Positions 1 to 6,864 are shown, numbered from the stretch's first letter. The stretch: DNA of 8,203 nt from an uncultured Pseudoflavonifractor sp. (GCA_947575475.1 CANPNN010000054.1:1-8203); one strand, 5' to 3'. Numbers and translations are program-made. Notes: generated from the sequence alone by a model not told the origin.

Positions 1-338
1 TGGACTTCCACGCCGAGGCCACCAGCGAGAAGGGGGCCATGGGCTACTATCTGGACGGGCGGGTCCAGGCGGTGTGGGGGACCCACACCCATGTGCCCAC
101 GGCGGACTGTCAGGTGCTGCCCCAGGGGACGGGGTTCGTCACCGACCTGGGGATGACGGGGCCGGTCCGGTCGGTGCTGGGCATTAAGCCGGAGCAGTCG
201 GTGAACCTGTTTTTGGGCGGGCTTCCCCAGCGGTTTGAGGAGGCGGAGGGGCCCTGTAAGCTGAACGGGGTTCTTTTTGCCATTGATACAGAGACAAAGA
301 AGTGCGTTTCTGTGGAACGGGTGGATATTCAAGAGTAA
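1..338 (+). CDS. ymdB: YmdB-family metallophosphoesterase, 3' part
   Basis: Only the last 111 codons are present; the reading frame enters from the left edge at base 3 and stops with TAA at 336-338. The visible part carries DFHAEATSEK, then GTHTHVPTAD with the paired metal-binding histidines, then GTGFVTDLGMTGP, and a beta-rich tail. This is the C-terminal half of the YmdB family (about 260 residues, calcineurin-like fold), whose characterised members hydrolyse 2',3'-cyclic nucleotides and affect biofilm and motility decisions in Bacillus. The protein should be cytosolic. In Bacillus subtilis, ymdB lies just downstream of rny (RNase Y), so rny may lie outside the window to the left; that is inference. 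The next gene starts 12 nt downstream on the same strand, consistent with one transcript. No odd residues are seen in the part present. Confidence 0.9.
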   Translation, partial: DFHAEATSEKGAMGYYLDGRVQAVWGTHTHVPTADCQVLPQGTGFVTDLGMTGPVRSVLGIKPEQSVNLFLGGLPQRFEEAEGPCKLNGVLFAIDTETKKCVSVERVDIQE

Positions 339-350
339 GGGGGCTCCTCC

Positions 351-1433
351 ATGCTTCATATTTTACACGCCGCCGACCTTCATCTGGACGCGCCCTTCGC
401 CGCTCTGCGGTTGGAGCAGGCCCGGCAGAGGAGGGCGGAGCAGCGGCTGCTGCTGGACAAGCTGGCGGACACCGCCATTGAGCGGGGGGCCGATCTGGTG
501 GTGCTGGCCGGGGACCTTTTGGATTCCGGACAGACCTACCGGGAGACCGCCCAGGCTTTGGCCGCCGCTTTGGGGCGTATCCCCGCCCCGGTGGTCATTG
601 CCCCGGGGAACCACGATTTTTATGGGCCGGGGAGCCTCTACGCCGCTCCCATCTGGCCCAAGAATGTGCTCATCTTCCGGGAGGGCGATGTGCAGAGGGT
701 GGACCTGCCCAACATGACCCTCTATGGGGCCGCTTTTACGGGGCAGTTCCGGGATGGGTCCCCGTTGGCGGGATTCCACGCCCCCAATACGGACAAGCCC
801 GCGGTCATGGTCCTCCACGGGGATGTGGACGGGACGGGGCGCTACGGGTCCATCCCCCGCTCTGACATCGCCCAGAGCGGGCTTACCTATCTGGCGCTGG
901 GGCATATCCACGCCTGCTCGGGGCTGCAAAAAGAGGGAGATGCCTACTGGGCCTACCCCGGCTGTACCGAGGGGCGGGGCTTTGACGAGCTGGGGGATAA
1001 GGGGGCGCTGTGGGTCACCATCGGGGACGACCATGCCGTGACGGCGGAGTTTTTGCCCCTGTGCCAGCGCCGCTATGAGATCGTGGAGTGCGACCTGACG
1101 GGCAAGGGCCACGACCAGGCGGTAGCAGCCGCCCTCAGCCAGGGGAGCCGGGAGGATGTATGCCGGCTGATCCTCACCGGGGAGGCGGAGCGGGTGGATC
1201 TGCCCGCCCTGGCCCAGGCTGCCGCCGCCTGCCGCTGGGCGGTGACGGTGCGGGACCACACCCGGGTGCCCCAGGACCTGTGGGGCCGGGAGGGAGAGGA
1301 CAGCCTGACGGGGCTTTTTCTGCGGGATATGCGCCGGCGGATCGACGCCGCCCAGGGAGAGGAAAAGGCTACTTTGGAACGGGCGGTACGGTTCGGGCTC
1401 ACCGCCCTGGAGAACGGGGAGGACACGCCATGA
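351..1433 (+). CDS. yhaO: YhaO-like (SbcD/Mre11-type) metallophosphoesterase, DNA exonuclease subunit
   Basis: This 360-residue protein has all the metal-binding motifs of Mre11/SbcD phosphoesterases, in order: ADLHLD (8-13), GDLLD (54-58), GNHD (86-89), HGD (156-158) and GHIH (184-187). The opening LHILHAADLHLDAPF resembles Bacillus YhaO more than E. coli SbcD, and the length is near that of YhaO (about 400). Family knowledge predicts a Mn-dependent nuclease acting on DNA ends with a Rad50-like partner. The start is ATG at 351, with AAGGGGG at 337-343 spaced 7 nt upstream. The stop TGA (1431-1433) overlaps the ATG of the following ATPase gene, so the two are probably translationally coupled and form one complex. 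The C-terminal third (about 235-360) has no motif I can name and may be the partner-binding or capping region. The nuclease function is inferred from motifs; the exact substrate is unknown. Confidence 0.88.
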   Translation: MLHILHAADLHLDAPFAALRLEQARQRRAEQRLLLDKLADTAIERGADLVVLAGDLLDSGQTYRETAQALAAALGRIPAPVVIAPGNHDFYGPGSLYAAPIWPKNVLIFREGDVQRVDLPNMTLYGAAFTGQFRDGSPLAGFHAPNTDKPAVMVLHGDVDGTGRYGSIPRSDIAQSGLTYLALGHIHACSGLQKEGDAYWAYPGCTEGRGFDELGDKGALWVTIGDDHAVTAEFLPLCQRRYEIVECDLTGKGHDQAVAAALSQGSREDVCRLILTGEAERVDLPALAQAAAACRWAVTVRDHTRVPQDLWGREGEDSLTGLFLRDMRRRIDAAQGEEKATLERAVRFGLTALENGEDTP

Positions 1434-3688
1434 AAATCATGGAGATGACCGCCACCTTTGGGAAGCTCCACAGGGCCGTTCTGCGGCCCGGGCCGGGGCT
1501 GACCCTCATTATGGCCCCCAACGAGGGGGGAAAATCCACCTGGGCGGCCTTTCTGCGGGCCATGCTCTACGGCTTTCCCCAGCGGGACCGGGATAAGGCG
1601 GGGTATCTGGCGGAGAAGAACCGCTACCAGCCCTGGTCGGGGGCGGCTATGGAGGGCACTTTGGTCGTGGAATGGCAGGGGCGTTCCCTTACCCTGTACC
1701 GGGGGCCAAAGGGGGCCACGGTGTGGGGAGCCTTTTCCGCTACATGGACCGCCACCGGGGAGGCTGTTCCCGGACTCACCGCCGAAAACTGCGGGGAGAC
1801 CCTTTTGGGGGTCTCCCGGGAGGTCTTTGAGCGCACCGCCTTTGTGGGGCAGGGGGAGATCGCCCTCTCTCCCAGCGGAGACTTGGAAAAGCGGGTGGCC
1901 GCCCTCGCCACCTCCGGGGAGGAGGATGTGTCCTACTCCCAGGTGGAGCGGAGATTGAAGGACTGGCTCAACCGGCGGAAGGTGAATAGCCGGGTGGGGC
2001 TGATCCCTGAACTGGAAAGCGAGCTGGCCGGGGTGGAGGACGCCCTTGGGCGGCAGGGGTCCCTCCTCCGTCAGGCCCAGGAAGCACAGCAGGAGAAGGA
2101 GGCTTTGGAGGCCCAAAAGGCCCTGCTGGAATCCCAGCTCCAGGCCCACGCCGCCGCGAATCAGGCCCAGCAGGCCGAGAAGCGGAAACAGGCTCAGGCC
2201 GATCATGAGGCGGCCCTGGCTGACTTGCAGGCGGCGGAACGGGTCGCCAAGGCTTTGCCCTCCCCTGAGGAACTGCGGCAGGCCCAGGGGGATCTGGCCT
2301 ATCTCAACACCCTCATCACCAACCTGAATCTGGCGGAGAAGGCCCTTCCCAAAGCGGAGGAGGAGGCCGCCTCCGCCCGGGCGGAGGCCCGGGCGGACCC
2401 CCTCTTTGGGAATCTGGACGCCGCCCAGGCCGCCCAGCGGGCCCAACGGGACCGAGACGAGGCCATCCAGCTGCAGAAAAAGGCCGTTGACCCCCGGCTC
2501 CCTCTGCTCCTTGCCCTTGTGGCCAGCCTTGGCCTGACGGTCTTCCTCTATCTCCGGCCCCAGGACCCGGCTGCCTCCTTCCCCTGGTGGAGCGGTCTGG
2601 TTTTCTGGCTACCCCTGGTCTGGCTGGCCGCTGTTTTGATTTCTCTGCCCCTGTTCCTTTGGGAGCGGAACCGCAGGAAAAAACTGGCGGACCTGTTCTA
2701 CGGCCAGTATGACGTGACGAGGCCGGAGGAAATTTTGGACTCGGCCGCCCGGTACGCCCAAAAGGTAGCCGCCGCTCAGGAGGCGGAACGGAATGTTCAG
2801 GCGGTGGAGACGGAGCGGGACAAGATAGCCGCCCAGGTAACGCAGTTGAAAGAGCGGCTTCTCGGCTTTGTCCACCCCTTCGCCAGCGAGGTCACCGACC
2901 TCTTTGGAGTTTCCGCCGCCCTCTCCCGGGCCTTGCAGCAGGGGGAGCGGTACTCCCTGGCCAAGGCCAGGGTAGAGGCCGCGGAAAAGCTGCTCAGTGC
3001 CCTCTCCTCCCCCGCCGCCGGGGAGGCAAAGCCCCTGCTGGCCGTGACCCCCCAGGGGGACGCCACGCAGCTTTCCGCCCAGTTGGGGACGGTGAACGCC
3101 GAGCTGCGCCGGGCCAGCGATACCGCCGCCCGGCTGGAGGGGGAGCTGCGGTCCCTGGGGGACCCGGCGGAGCTGGAGGCCCGGCGGGGACAGCTTTTGG
3201 AGCAGCTGGAGCTGCGGCGGGGGGAGTATGAGGCCATCGCCGCCGCCATGGAGAGCCTGAAAAACGCCGACTCCCTTCTCCGGGAGCGCTTCTCCCCCGC
3301 CGTCAATGAGCGGGCGGGGCACTATCTCTCCCTTCTCACCGGGGGGAGATATGACAAAGCCTCCCTCACCCGGCAGTTCCAGGCTCTGGCCCAGGAGAGG
3401 GGGGAGAGCGCCCCCCGGCAGGACCTGAGCCTTTCGGGAGGCGCGGCCCAGCAGCTCTATTTGGCGGCGCGGCTTGCCATGTGCGATATGGCGCTTCCTC
3501 AGGGGGACCCCTGCCCCATTCTGCTGGACGACGCTTTGGACGCCTTTGACGACGGGCGGGCGGGGCTGGCTTTGGAGTGTCTTTTGGAGACCGCCAAGGT
3601 CCGGCAGGTGCTCCTTTTCACCTGCCACAGCCGGGAGAAGGGGATGCTGGAGGGGCGGAACGCCACTATTTTGGAGGGGTCACTATAA
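1430..3688 (+). CDS. yhaN: YhaN-like AAA/ABC-type ATPase (SbcC/Rad50-related) with two internal membrane helices
   Basis: This 752-residue protein is the likely partner of the preceding nuclease. The start is ATG at 1430, inside the upstream stop (ATGA), with GGGGAGG at 1416-1422 spaced 7 nt; an earlier in-frame ATG at 1088 would lie deep in the nuclease gene and is rejected. Domain order: Walker A APNEGGKST (29-37), Q-loop region FVGQGEI (138-144), Ala/Gln/Glu-rich coiled coil (about 195-350), two hydrophobic helices (about 357-375 and 388-411) followed by the basic stretch WERNRRKK, a second coiled coil (about 435-610), signature LSLSGG (666-671), Walker B ILLDDALDAFDD (697-708) and a His-containing switch region LLFTCHSRE (728-736). 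This is the split-ATPase layout of SMC/Rad50 proteins. The paired helices suggest membrane anchoring of the coiled-coil tip. The first Walker A glycine is alanine here. A DNA repair or DNA-end processing role is inferred from the family and the neighbour. Confidence 0.87.
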   Translation: MKIMEMTATFGKLHRAVLRPGPGLTLIMAPNEGGKSTWAAFLRAMLYGFPQRDRDKAGYLAEKNRYQPWSGAAMEGTLVVEWQGRSLTLYRGPKGATVWGAFSATWTATGEAVPGLTAENCGETLLGVSREVFERTAFVGQGEIALSPSGDLEKRVAALATSGEEDVSYSQVERRLKDWLNRRKVNSRVGLIPELESELAGVEDALGRQGSLLRQAQEAQQEKEALEAQKALLESQLQAHAAANQAQQAEKRKQAQADHEAALADLQAAERVAKALPSPEELRQAQGDLAYLNTLITNLNLAEKALPKAEEEAASARAEARADPLFGNLDAAQAAQRAQRDRDEAIQLQKKAVDPRLPLLLALVASLGLTVFLYLRPQDPAASFPWWSGLVFWLPLVWLAAVLISLPLFLWERNRRKKLADLFYGQYDVTRPEEILDSAARYAQKVAAAQEAERNVQAVETERDKIAAQVTQLKERLLGFVHPFASEVTDLFGVSAALSRALQQGERYSLAKARVEAAEKLLSALSSPAAGEAKPLLAVTPQGDATQLSAQLGTVNAELRRASDTAARLEGELRSLGDPAELEARRGQLLEQLELRRGEYEAIAAAMESLKNADSLLRERFSPAVNERAGHYLSLLTGGRYDKASLTRQFQALAQERGESAPRQDLSLSGGAAQQLYLAARLAMCDMALPQGDPCPILLDDALDAFDDGRAGLALECLLETAKVRQVLLFTCHSREKGMLEGRNATILEGSL
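3673..3679 (+). promoter_or_regulatory. ribosome binding site of the broken signal peptidase gene
   Basis: GGAGGGG lies within the last codons of the upstream ATPase gene. It is 5 nt before base 3685, where the reading frame of the signal peptidase copy would be expected to start. The sequence there is ATAAAAAAG, not ATGAAAAAAG, so a well-placed ribosome site faces a missing start codon. This site is the main evidence for where the gene originally began. Confidence 0.6.
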
Positions 3689-4204
3689 AAAAGTACAGCG
3701 CCGGCGCCTTCTTTGGGGGCTGGCTGTGGCTTTGCTTCTTATTCTTGTCCTGCTCCTGTCCTCTTTTCGGGTCTGCAAATTCACGGGCGGCTCTATGGCT
3801 CCCGCCGTTCAGGATGAGGAGGTCATTGTCTTCCAGACCTGGGGCTATACCCCCCGGCAGGGGGACATCGTACTCCCGGAAAAGCCCGGTTTCCCCCTCC
3901 TCCCATGGACCCCGCCCCCATTATCAAACGAATTATTGCCGTGGGCGGGCAGCACGTCCGGGTGGACTATGAGGCCAACGCCGTCTTTGTGGACGGGGTG
4001 GCTCTGGAGGAGCCCTATGTCCTGGAGCCTATGGTGGACCGCTATATTCCCAGCATGAATATTCTGGAGGTGACTGTGCCGGAAGGGTCTGTCTATGTCC
4101 TGGGGGACAACCGCAACAATTCCTCCGACAGCCGCCATGAGGCTTTGGGCTGCGTTCCCACTGAATGTCTTTGGGGTAAGGCGCGCTACATCTTTTCCCT
4201 TTGA
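3685..4204 (+). pseudogene. lepB: signal peptidase I (lepB-like), frameshifted and lacking a clear start codon
   Basis: Two frames together encode a complete type I signal peptidase (family S26). The first, 3687 to about 3889, gives a basic N-terminus (KKVQRRR), one membrane helix (LLWGLAVALLLILVLLLSS) and the serine box GGSMAP. The second, from about 3890 to TGA at 4202-4204, gives the lysine box IIKRIIAVGG, the box GDNRNNSSDSR and the end GKARYIFSL. Alignment with the intact downstream copy places the lesion exactly: CCCGG here (3885-3889) against CCCGGG there, a loss of one G. Restoring it gives KPGFPPPPMDPAPIIKR, matching KPGFPPPPQDTAPIVKR. The first frame also has no ATG before the membrane helix. 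Catalytic Ser and Lys codons survive, so decay looks recent. Alternatives are an assembly error, or a GTG start at 3726 (weakly preceded by GGGGG) giving a short truncated product. Confidence 0.8.
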
Positions 4205-4240
4205 GGGAGGATCTCCGCAAAGAGATTTTCTGCCCTTCGG

Positions 4241-4269
4241 TTGCATTTCCCTCCTATTTGGGATATAAT
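4241..4269 (+). promoter_or_regulatory. sigma-A-type promoter of the intact signal peptidase gene
   Basis: A perfect -10 TATAAT (4264-4269) lies 17 nt downstream of TTGCAT (4241-4246), a -35 with a TTG core. Transcription would start near 4276, leaving a leader of roughly 27 nt that contains the ribosome site GGAG at 4291-4294. It sits in the 98-nt gap after the broken copy, so the intact paralogue can be expressed independently of the upstream genes. Confidence 0.75.
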
Positions 4270-4302
4270 ACCGGAATAAAACCTTCCTTTGGAGTTGATC
4301 CC

Positions 4303-4905
4303 ATGTCCGACGAAACCGTACTCTCCAACGAAAATCAGAATCCCCCGGAGGAGAAGGGGTCCTTTAGACTGGACCTCTACTACTGGACCCAGGCTCTGGT
4401 CATGGTCCTCATCTGTCTCATCCTGGCCTGTACCCTGGCCGGAAGGGTCATCGGGGTGGTAGGCTCCTCTATGGTGCCCACCCTTCACGACGGGGACCTT
4501 CTGTTGCTGCAGTCTCTGGGATATACCCCCCGGCAGGGGGATGTGGTGGTGCTGCGCAAGCCCGGGTTTCCCCCTCCGCCCCAGGACACCGCCCCCATCG
4601 TCAAACGGGTCATCGCCGTGGGCGGACAGCATGTCCGGGTGGATTATGAGGCCAACGCTGTCTATGTGGACGGGGTGGCCCTGGAGGACGACTATATCCT
4701 GGAGCCCATGATGGACCGCTACAATCCCGAGATGAACGTGCTGGACGTGACAGTGCCCGAGGGCTCCATCTACGTTATGGGGGACAACCGCAACAACTCT
4801 TCCGACAGCCGCCATGAGGCTTTGGCCACCGTGGACAGCCGGTACGTGTTGGGGCGGGTGCTGTGCGTGATGCTGCCCTTCCAGGATTTTGGCGCGGTGG
4901 AGTGA
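4303..4905 (+). CDS. lepB: signal peptidase I
   Basis: This 200-residue protein is an intact type I signal peptidase, which cleaves signal peptides from exported proteins at the outer face of the membrane. The start is ATG at 4303, with GGAG at 4291-4294 spaced 8 nt; the same frame is open further upstream to 4201 but only through non-coding sequence and the promoter. It has an acidic cytosolic N-tail (1-20), one membrane helix (about 29-49), the serine box GSSMVPT with predicted nucleophile Ser56, VKRVIAVGG with predicted general base Lys101, and GDNRNNSSDSR (160-170). It ends GRVLCVMLPF and a short tail. This is the Gram-positive short form with a single N-terminal anchor. It is a tandem paralogue of the broken gene immediately upstream: residues 73-174 are highly alike between the two, while the N-terminal and C-terminal parts are not. 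A strong terminator follows. Confidence 0.93.
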   Translation: MSDETVLSNENQNPPEEKGSFRLDLYYWTQALVMVLICLILACTLAGRVIGVVGSSMVPTLHDGDLLLLQSLGYTPRQGDVVVLRKPGFPPPPQDTAPIVKRVIAVGGQHVRVDYEANAVYVDGVALEDDYILEPMMDRYNPEMNVLDVTVPEGSIYVMGDNRNNSSDSRHEALATVDSRYVLGRVLCVMLPFQDFGAVE

Positions 4906-4923
4906 ACGCTGCAGATCTTTATT

Positions 4924-4968
4924 AAAAAAGCAGGGCGGACCATAGCGGTCCGCCCTGCTTTTTCTTTT
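4924..4968. terminator. bidirectional intrinsic terminator between convergent genes
   Basis: A perfect 12-bp stem, GCAGGGCGGACC (4930-4941) with GGTCCGCCCTGC (4947-4958), closes a 5-nt loop. It is flanked by six A on the left (4924-4929) and TTTTTCTTTT on the right (4959-4968), so it has a U-tract in both directions. It ends the signal peptidase transcript on + and the small P-loop gene transcript on -. Confidence 0.95.
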
Positions 4969-4985
4969 ATCCTTTTTTCGGGGAC

Positions 4986-5399
4986 TTAGAAGTACTTCTT
5001 CACCCCGTCGGAGGCCAGCGCGGTGTCGGCGCTGATGGTCACCACGAACTTGATGCCGTTCTTCTCGCCGAAATCGTTGAGCCAATCCAGGAAGTGCTCC
5101 ACCTGGGGATCCTCGGCAGAGACGTTGATGAGCTTGGTAAGGCTCTCCACAAACACCTGGGTGATGTCGTAGTTGCCCGCGTGGAGGCCGCTGATAAAGC
5201 CCTTGAGCATATCAAAGCTGGTGAGGGCATACTCCTTGGCCTCGATCAGCCGGATCTGATAATGGATGTCGTAGGTCAGCTTGGAGCCGTGCTCGATGCA
5301 CACCACGCTGCCAGCCTCGCTCTTGGCGGCGTTGTTGATGAGCTCGATCATCTGCTTGGTCTTGCCCGTTCCCTTGACTCCCATGATGACACGTACCAT
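4986..5399 (-). CDS. small P-loop NTPase-like protein of unknown function
   Basis: This 137-residue protein opens with MVRVIMGVKGTGKTKQM, so a Walker A motif GVKGTGKT occupies residues 7-14 directly after the first beta strand. Later come a possible Walker B-like strand ITQVFVESL (79-87, with Glu85 in place of the usual Asp), and a strand FVVTISAD (118-125) resembling a sensor position. There is no signal peptide or membrane segment, so it should be cytosolic. The start is supported by AAAGGAG (complement of 5409-5415) spaced 9 nt. I recall similar short proteins in Clostridia annotated as hypothetical or loosely as PilT-like ATPases, but nothing here supports a pilus role: no pilus gene is nearby and the PilT motifs are absent. 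It has its own promoter just downstream of pgi and ends at the shared terminator. Nucleotide binding is likely; substrate and role are unknown. Confidence 0.82.
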   Translation of the reverse strand: MVRVIMGVKGTGKTKQMIELINNAAKSEAGSVVCIEHGSKLTYDIHYQIRLIEAKEYALTSFDMLKGFISGLHAGNYDITQVFVESLTKLINVSAEDPQVEHFLDWLNDFGEKNGIKFVVTISADTALASDGVKKYF

Positions 5400-5424
5400 G
5401 ATGAATCACTCCTTTACGTTGTCC

Positions 5425-5445
5425 ACCGGACAGGTATTCTCCGGT
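5425..5445 (-). promoter_or_regulatory. inverted repeat in the leader of the P-loop gene
   Basis: ACCGGA (5425-5430) and TCCGGT (5440-5445) are perfect 6-bp arms around 9 nt, lying in the predicted 50-nt leader between the promoter and the ribosome site. A second, overlapping stem TGTCC (5420-5424) with GGACA (5428-5432) shares bases with it, so the two hairpins cannot form together. It may be an operator or an RNA switch; function is unproven. Confidence 0.4.
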
Positions 5446-5455
5446 CTATGGTGGT

Positions 5456-5484
5456 ATTTTACCATTTATCCCGTCAGATTGCAA
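5456..5484 (-). promoter_or_regulatory. sigma-A-type promoter of the P-loop gene
   Basis: Reading on the - strand, -35 TTGCAA (5479-5484) and -10 TAAAAT (5456-5461) are 17 nt apart, with TGG directly before the -10 forming an extended -10. Transcription would start near 5449. The promoter lies in the 101-nt gap after pgi. No hairpin terminator is seen after pgi, so read-through from pgi is also possible. Confidence 0.72.
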
Positions 5485-5500
5485 CCGCTTTTATGGAGAT

Positions 5501-6835
5501 TTAACTTTCCAGCCGCTTCTCCAGCTCCCCTTTCTGCTTCTCGTAACCGGGCTTGCCCAGAAGGGCGTACATATTATTTTTATAGGCCTCTACCCCCGGC
5601 TGGTCGAAGGGATTCACCCCCAGCAGATAGCCGGAGACGCCGCAGGCAAACTCGAAGAAGTAGATCAGCGCGCCCAGGCTCCGCTCGTCCCGGGCGGGAG
5701 CGGTGAGGAGGATGTTGGGCACCCCGCCGTCCACATGGGCCAGGGTCACACCCTGGAGGGCCCGCTCGGCCACAAAGGCCATGGACTTGCCGGAGAGGAA
5801 GTTCAGCCCGTCCACATTCTCCGGGTCGTCGGGAATGGTAAGCTGGGTGTGGGCCTTGTCAAAGCGGACCACGGTCTCAAACATGAGCCGCTCCCCCTGC
5901 TGGATGAACTGGCCCATGGAGTGGAGGTCGGCGGTAAACTCTACGCTGGCGGGGAACAAGCCCTTGTTCTCCTTGCCCTCGCTCTCCCCGTAGAGCTGCT
6001 TCCACCACTCGGCGAAGAAGCGGAAGGCGGGCTCGTAGCCGGCCAGGATCTCCACCCGCTTCCCGCTTTCATAGAGGGCATGGCGGGCGGCGGCATACTG
6101 CCAGGCGGGGTTGTCCATCCCCGGCTTGGCAAGCAGCTCCATCTCCTCCCGGGCCCCGTCCATCAGTGCCTCCACGTCGATGCCTGCGACGGCGATGGGC
6201 AGCAGCCCCACGGCGGTGAGGACGCTGTACCGGCCGCCCACGTTATCGGGCACCACGAACTCCTCGTAGCCCTCCTTGTCGGCAAGACCCTTCAGGGCCC
6301 CCCGCTTGGCGTCGGTGGTGGCGTAGATGCGCTCCCGGGCTCCGTCCTTGCCATACTTCTCCTCCAGCAGGGCCTTGAAGATCCGGAAGGCGATGGCGGG
6401 CTCAGTGGTGGTGCCCGATTTAGAGATAACGTTGACCGAGAAGTCCACATCCTTTACAAGGTCGATGACCTCGTTGAGGCCGTCGGCGGAGAGCCCGTTG
6501 CCCGCAAAGTAGATGGCGGTGCCCTCCCCCCGGGTCAGATTGAAATTGTTGGAGGTCAACGTCTCAATGACCGCCCGGGCGCCCAGATAGCTTCCGCCGA
6601 TGCCAATGACCACCAGGGCCTTGGAATCGGAGCGGATCTTTTGGGCGGCCTTCTGGATGCGGGCGAACTCTTCCTTGTCATAGTCGGCGGGGAGACGGAC
6701 CCAGCCCAGGAAATCGCTGCCGGCTCCGGTCCCGTTCAGCACATGGTCGTGGGCCTTCTCCAGGCCCTTCTCCTCTCCGGTGCGCCAGCCCGTAGGCAGG
6801 AAGGGAGTGACGTTGGATAGATCCAGGTGAAGCAT
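5501..6835 (-). CDS. pgi: glucose-6-phosphate isomerase
   Basis: This 444-residue cytosolic enzyme interconverts glucose 6-phosphate and fructose 6-phosphate in glycolysis and gluconeogenesis; the length matches the short bacterial form (about 450). Visible motifs are the phosphate-binding [11 protein letters not shown] (77-87) and SKSGTTTE (138-145), the first family signature [11 protein letters not shown] (197-207), the catalytic-glutamate region YGESEGK (282-288), the His region ADLHSMGQ (302-309), and the second signature, from SGYLLG to DQPGVEAYK (401-419), ending in the conserved active-site lysine. The start ATG (complement of 6833-6835) is preceded by AGGAGG (complement of 6844-6849) with 8 nt spacing. 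It is transcribed from its own promoter, whose -10 lies inside a perfect dyad. The downstream P-loop gene follows on the same strand after 101 nt. Nothing appears truncated or missing. Confidence 0.97.
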   Translation of the reverse strand: MLHLDLSNVTPFLPTGWRTGEEKGLEKAHDHVLNGTGAGSDFLGWVRLPADYDKEEFARIQKAAQKIRSDSKALVVIGIGGSYLGARAVIETLTSNNFNLTRGEGTAIYFAGNGLSADGLNEVIDLVKDVDFSVNVISKSGTTTEPAIAFRIFKALLEEKYGKDGARERIYATTDAKRGALKGLADKEGYEEFVVPDNVGGRYSVLTAVGLLPIAVAGIDVEALMDGAREEMELLAKPGMDNPAWQYAAARHALYESGKRVEILAGYEPAFRFFAEWWKQLYGESEGKENKGLFPASVEFTADLHSMGQFIQQGERLMFETVVRFDKAHTQLTIPDDPENVDGLNFLSGKSMAFVAERALQGVTLAHVDGGVPNILLTAPARDERSLGALIYFFEFACGVSGYLLGVNPFDQPGVEAYKNNMYALLGKPGYEKQKGELEKRLES

Positions 6836-6864
6836 ATCAATGACCTCCTAAGTAAATTCTTTGG

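Noticed and set aside
1088..1430. N-terminal extension of the yhaN-like gene from an ATG at 1088
   Set aside because: It would overlap 342 bases of the nuclease gene; the extension is low-complexity, and the ATG at 1430 has a good ribosome site and the normal distance to Walker A.
1073..3628. Long - strand open frames opposite yhaN-like gene
   Set aside because: The + strand frame has complete ATPase motifs; the antisense translations are Gly/Pro/Leu/Arg-rich without domains.
4211..4229. Possible terminator after the broken lepB copy (ATCTC, 6-nt loop, GAGAT, TTT)
   Set aside because: A 5-bp stem with a three-T tail is too weak to call.
4186..5085. - strand open frame across the signal peptidase gene and terminator
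   Set aside because: It spans an intrinsic terminator and overlaps a motif-complete peptidase on the other strand.
5735..6820. Long + strand open frame (361 codons) opposite pgi
   Set aside because: Antisense shadow of a clearly conserved gene in GC-rich DNA; its translation is low-complexity Gly/Leu/Val-rich with no domain and no convincing ribosome site.
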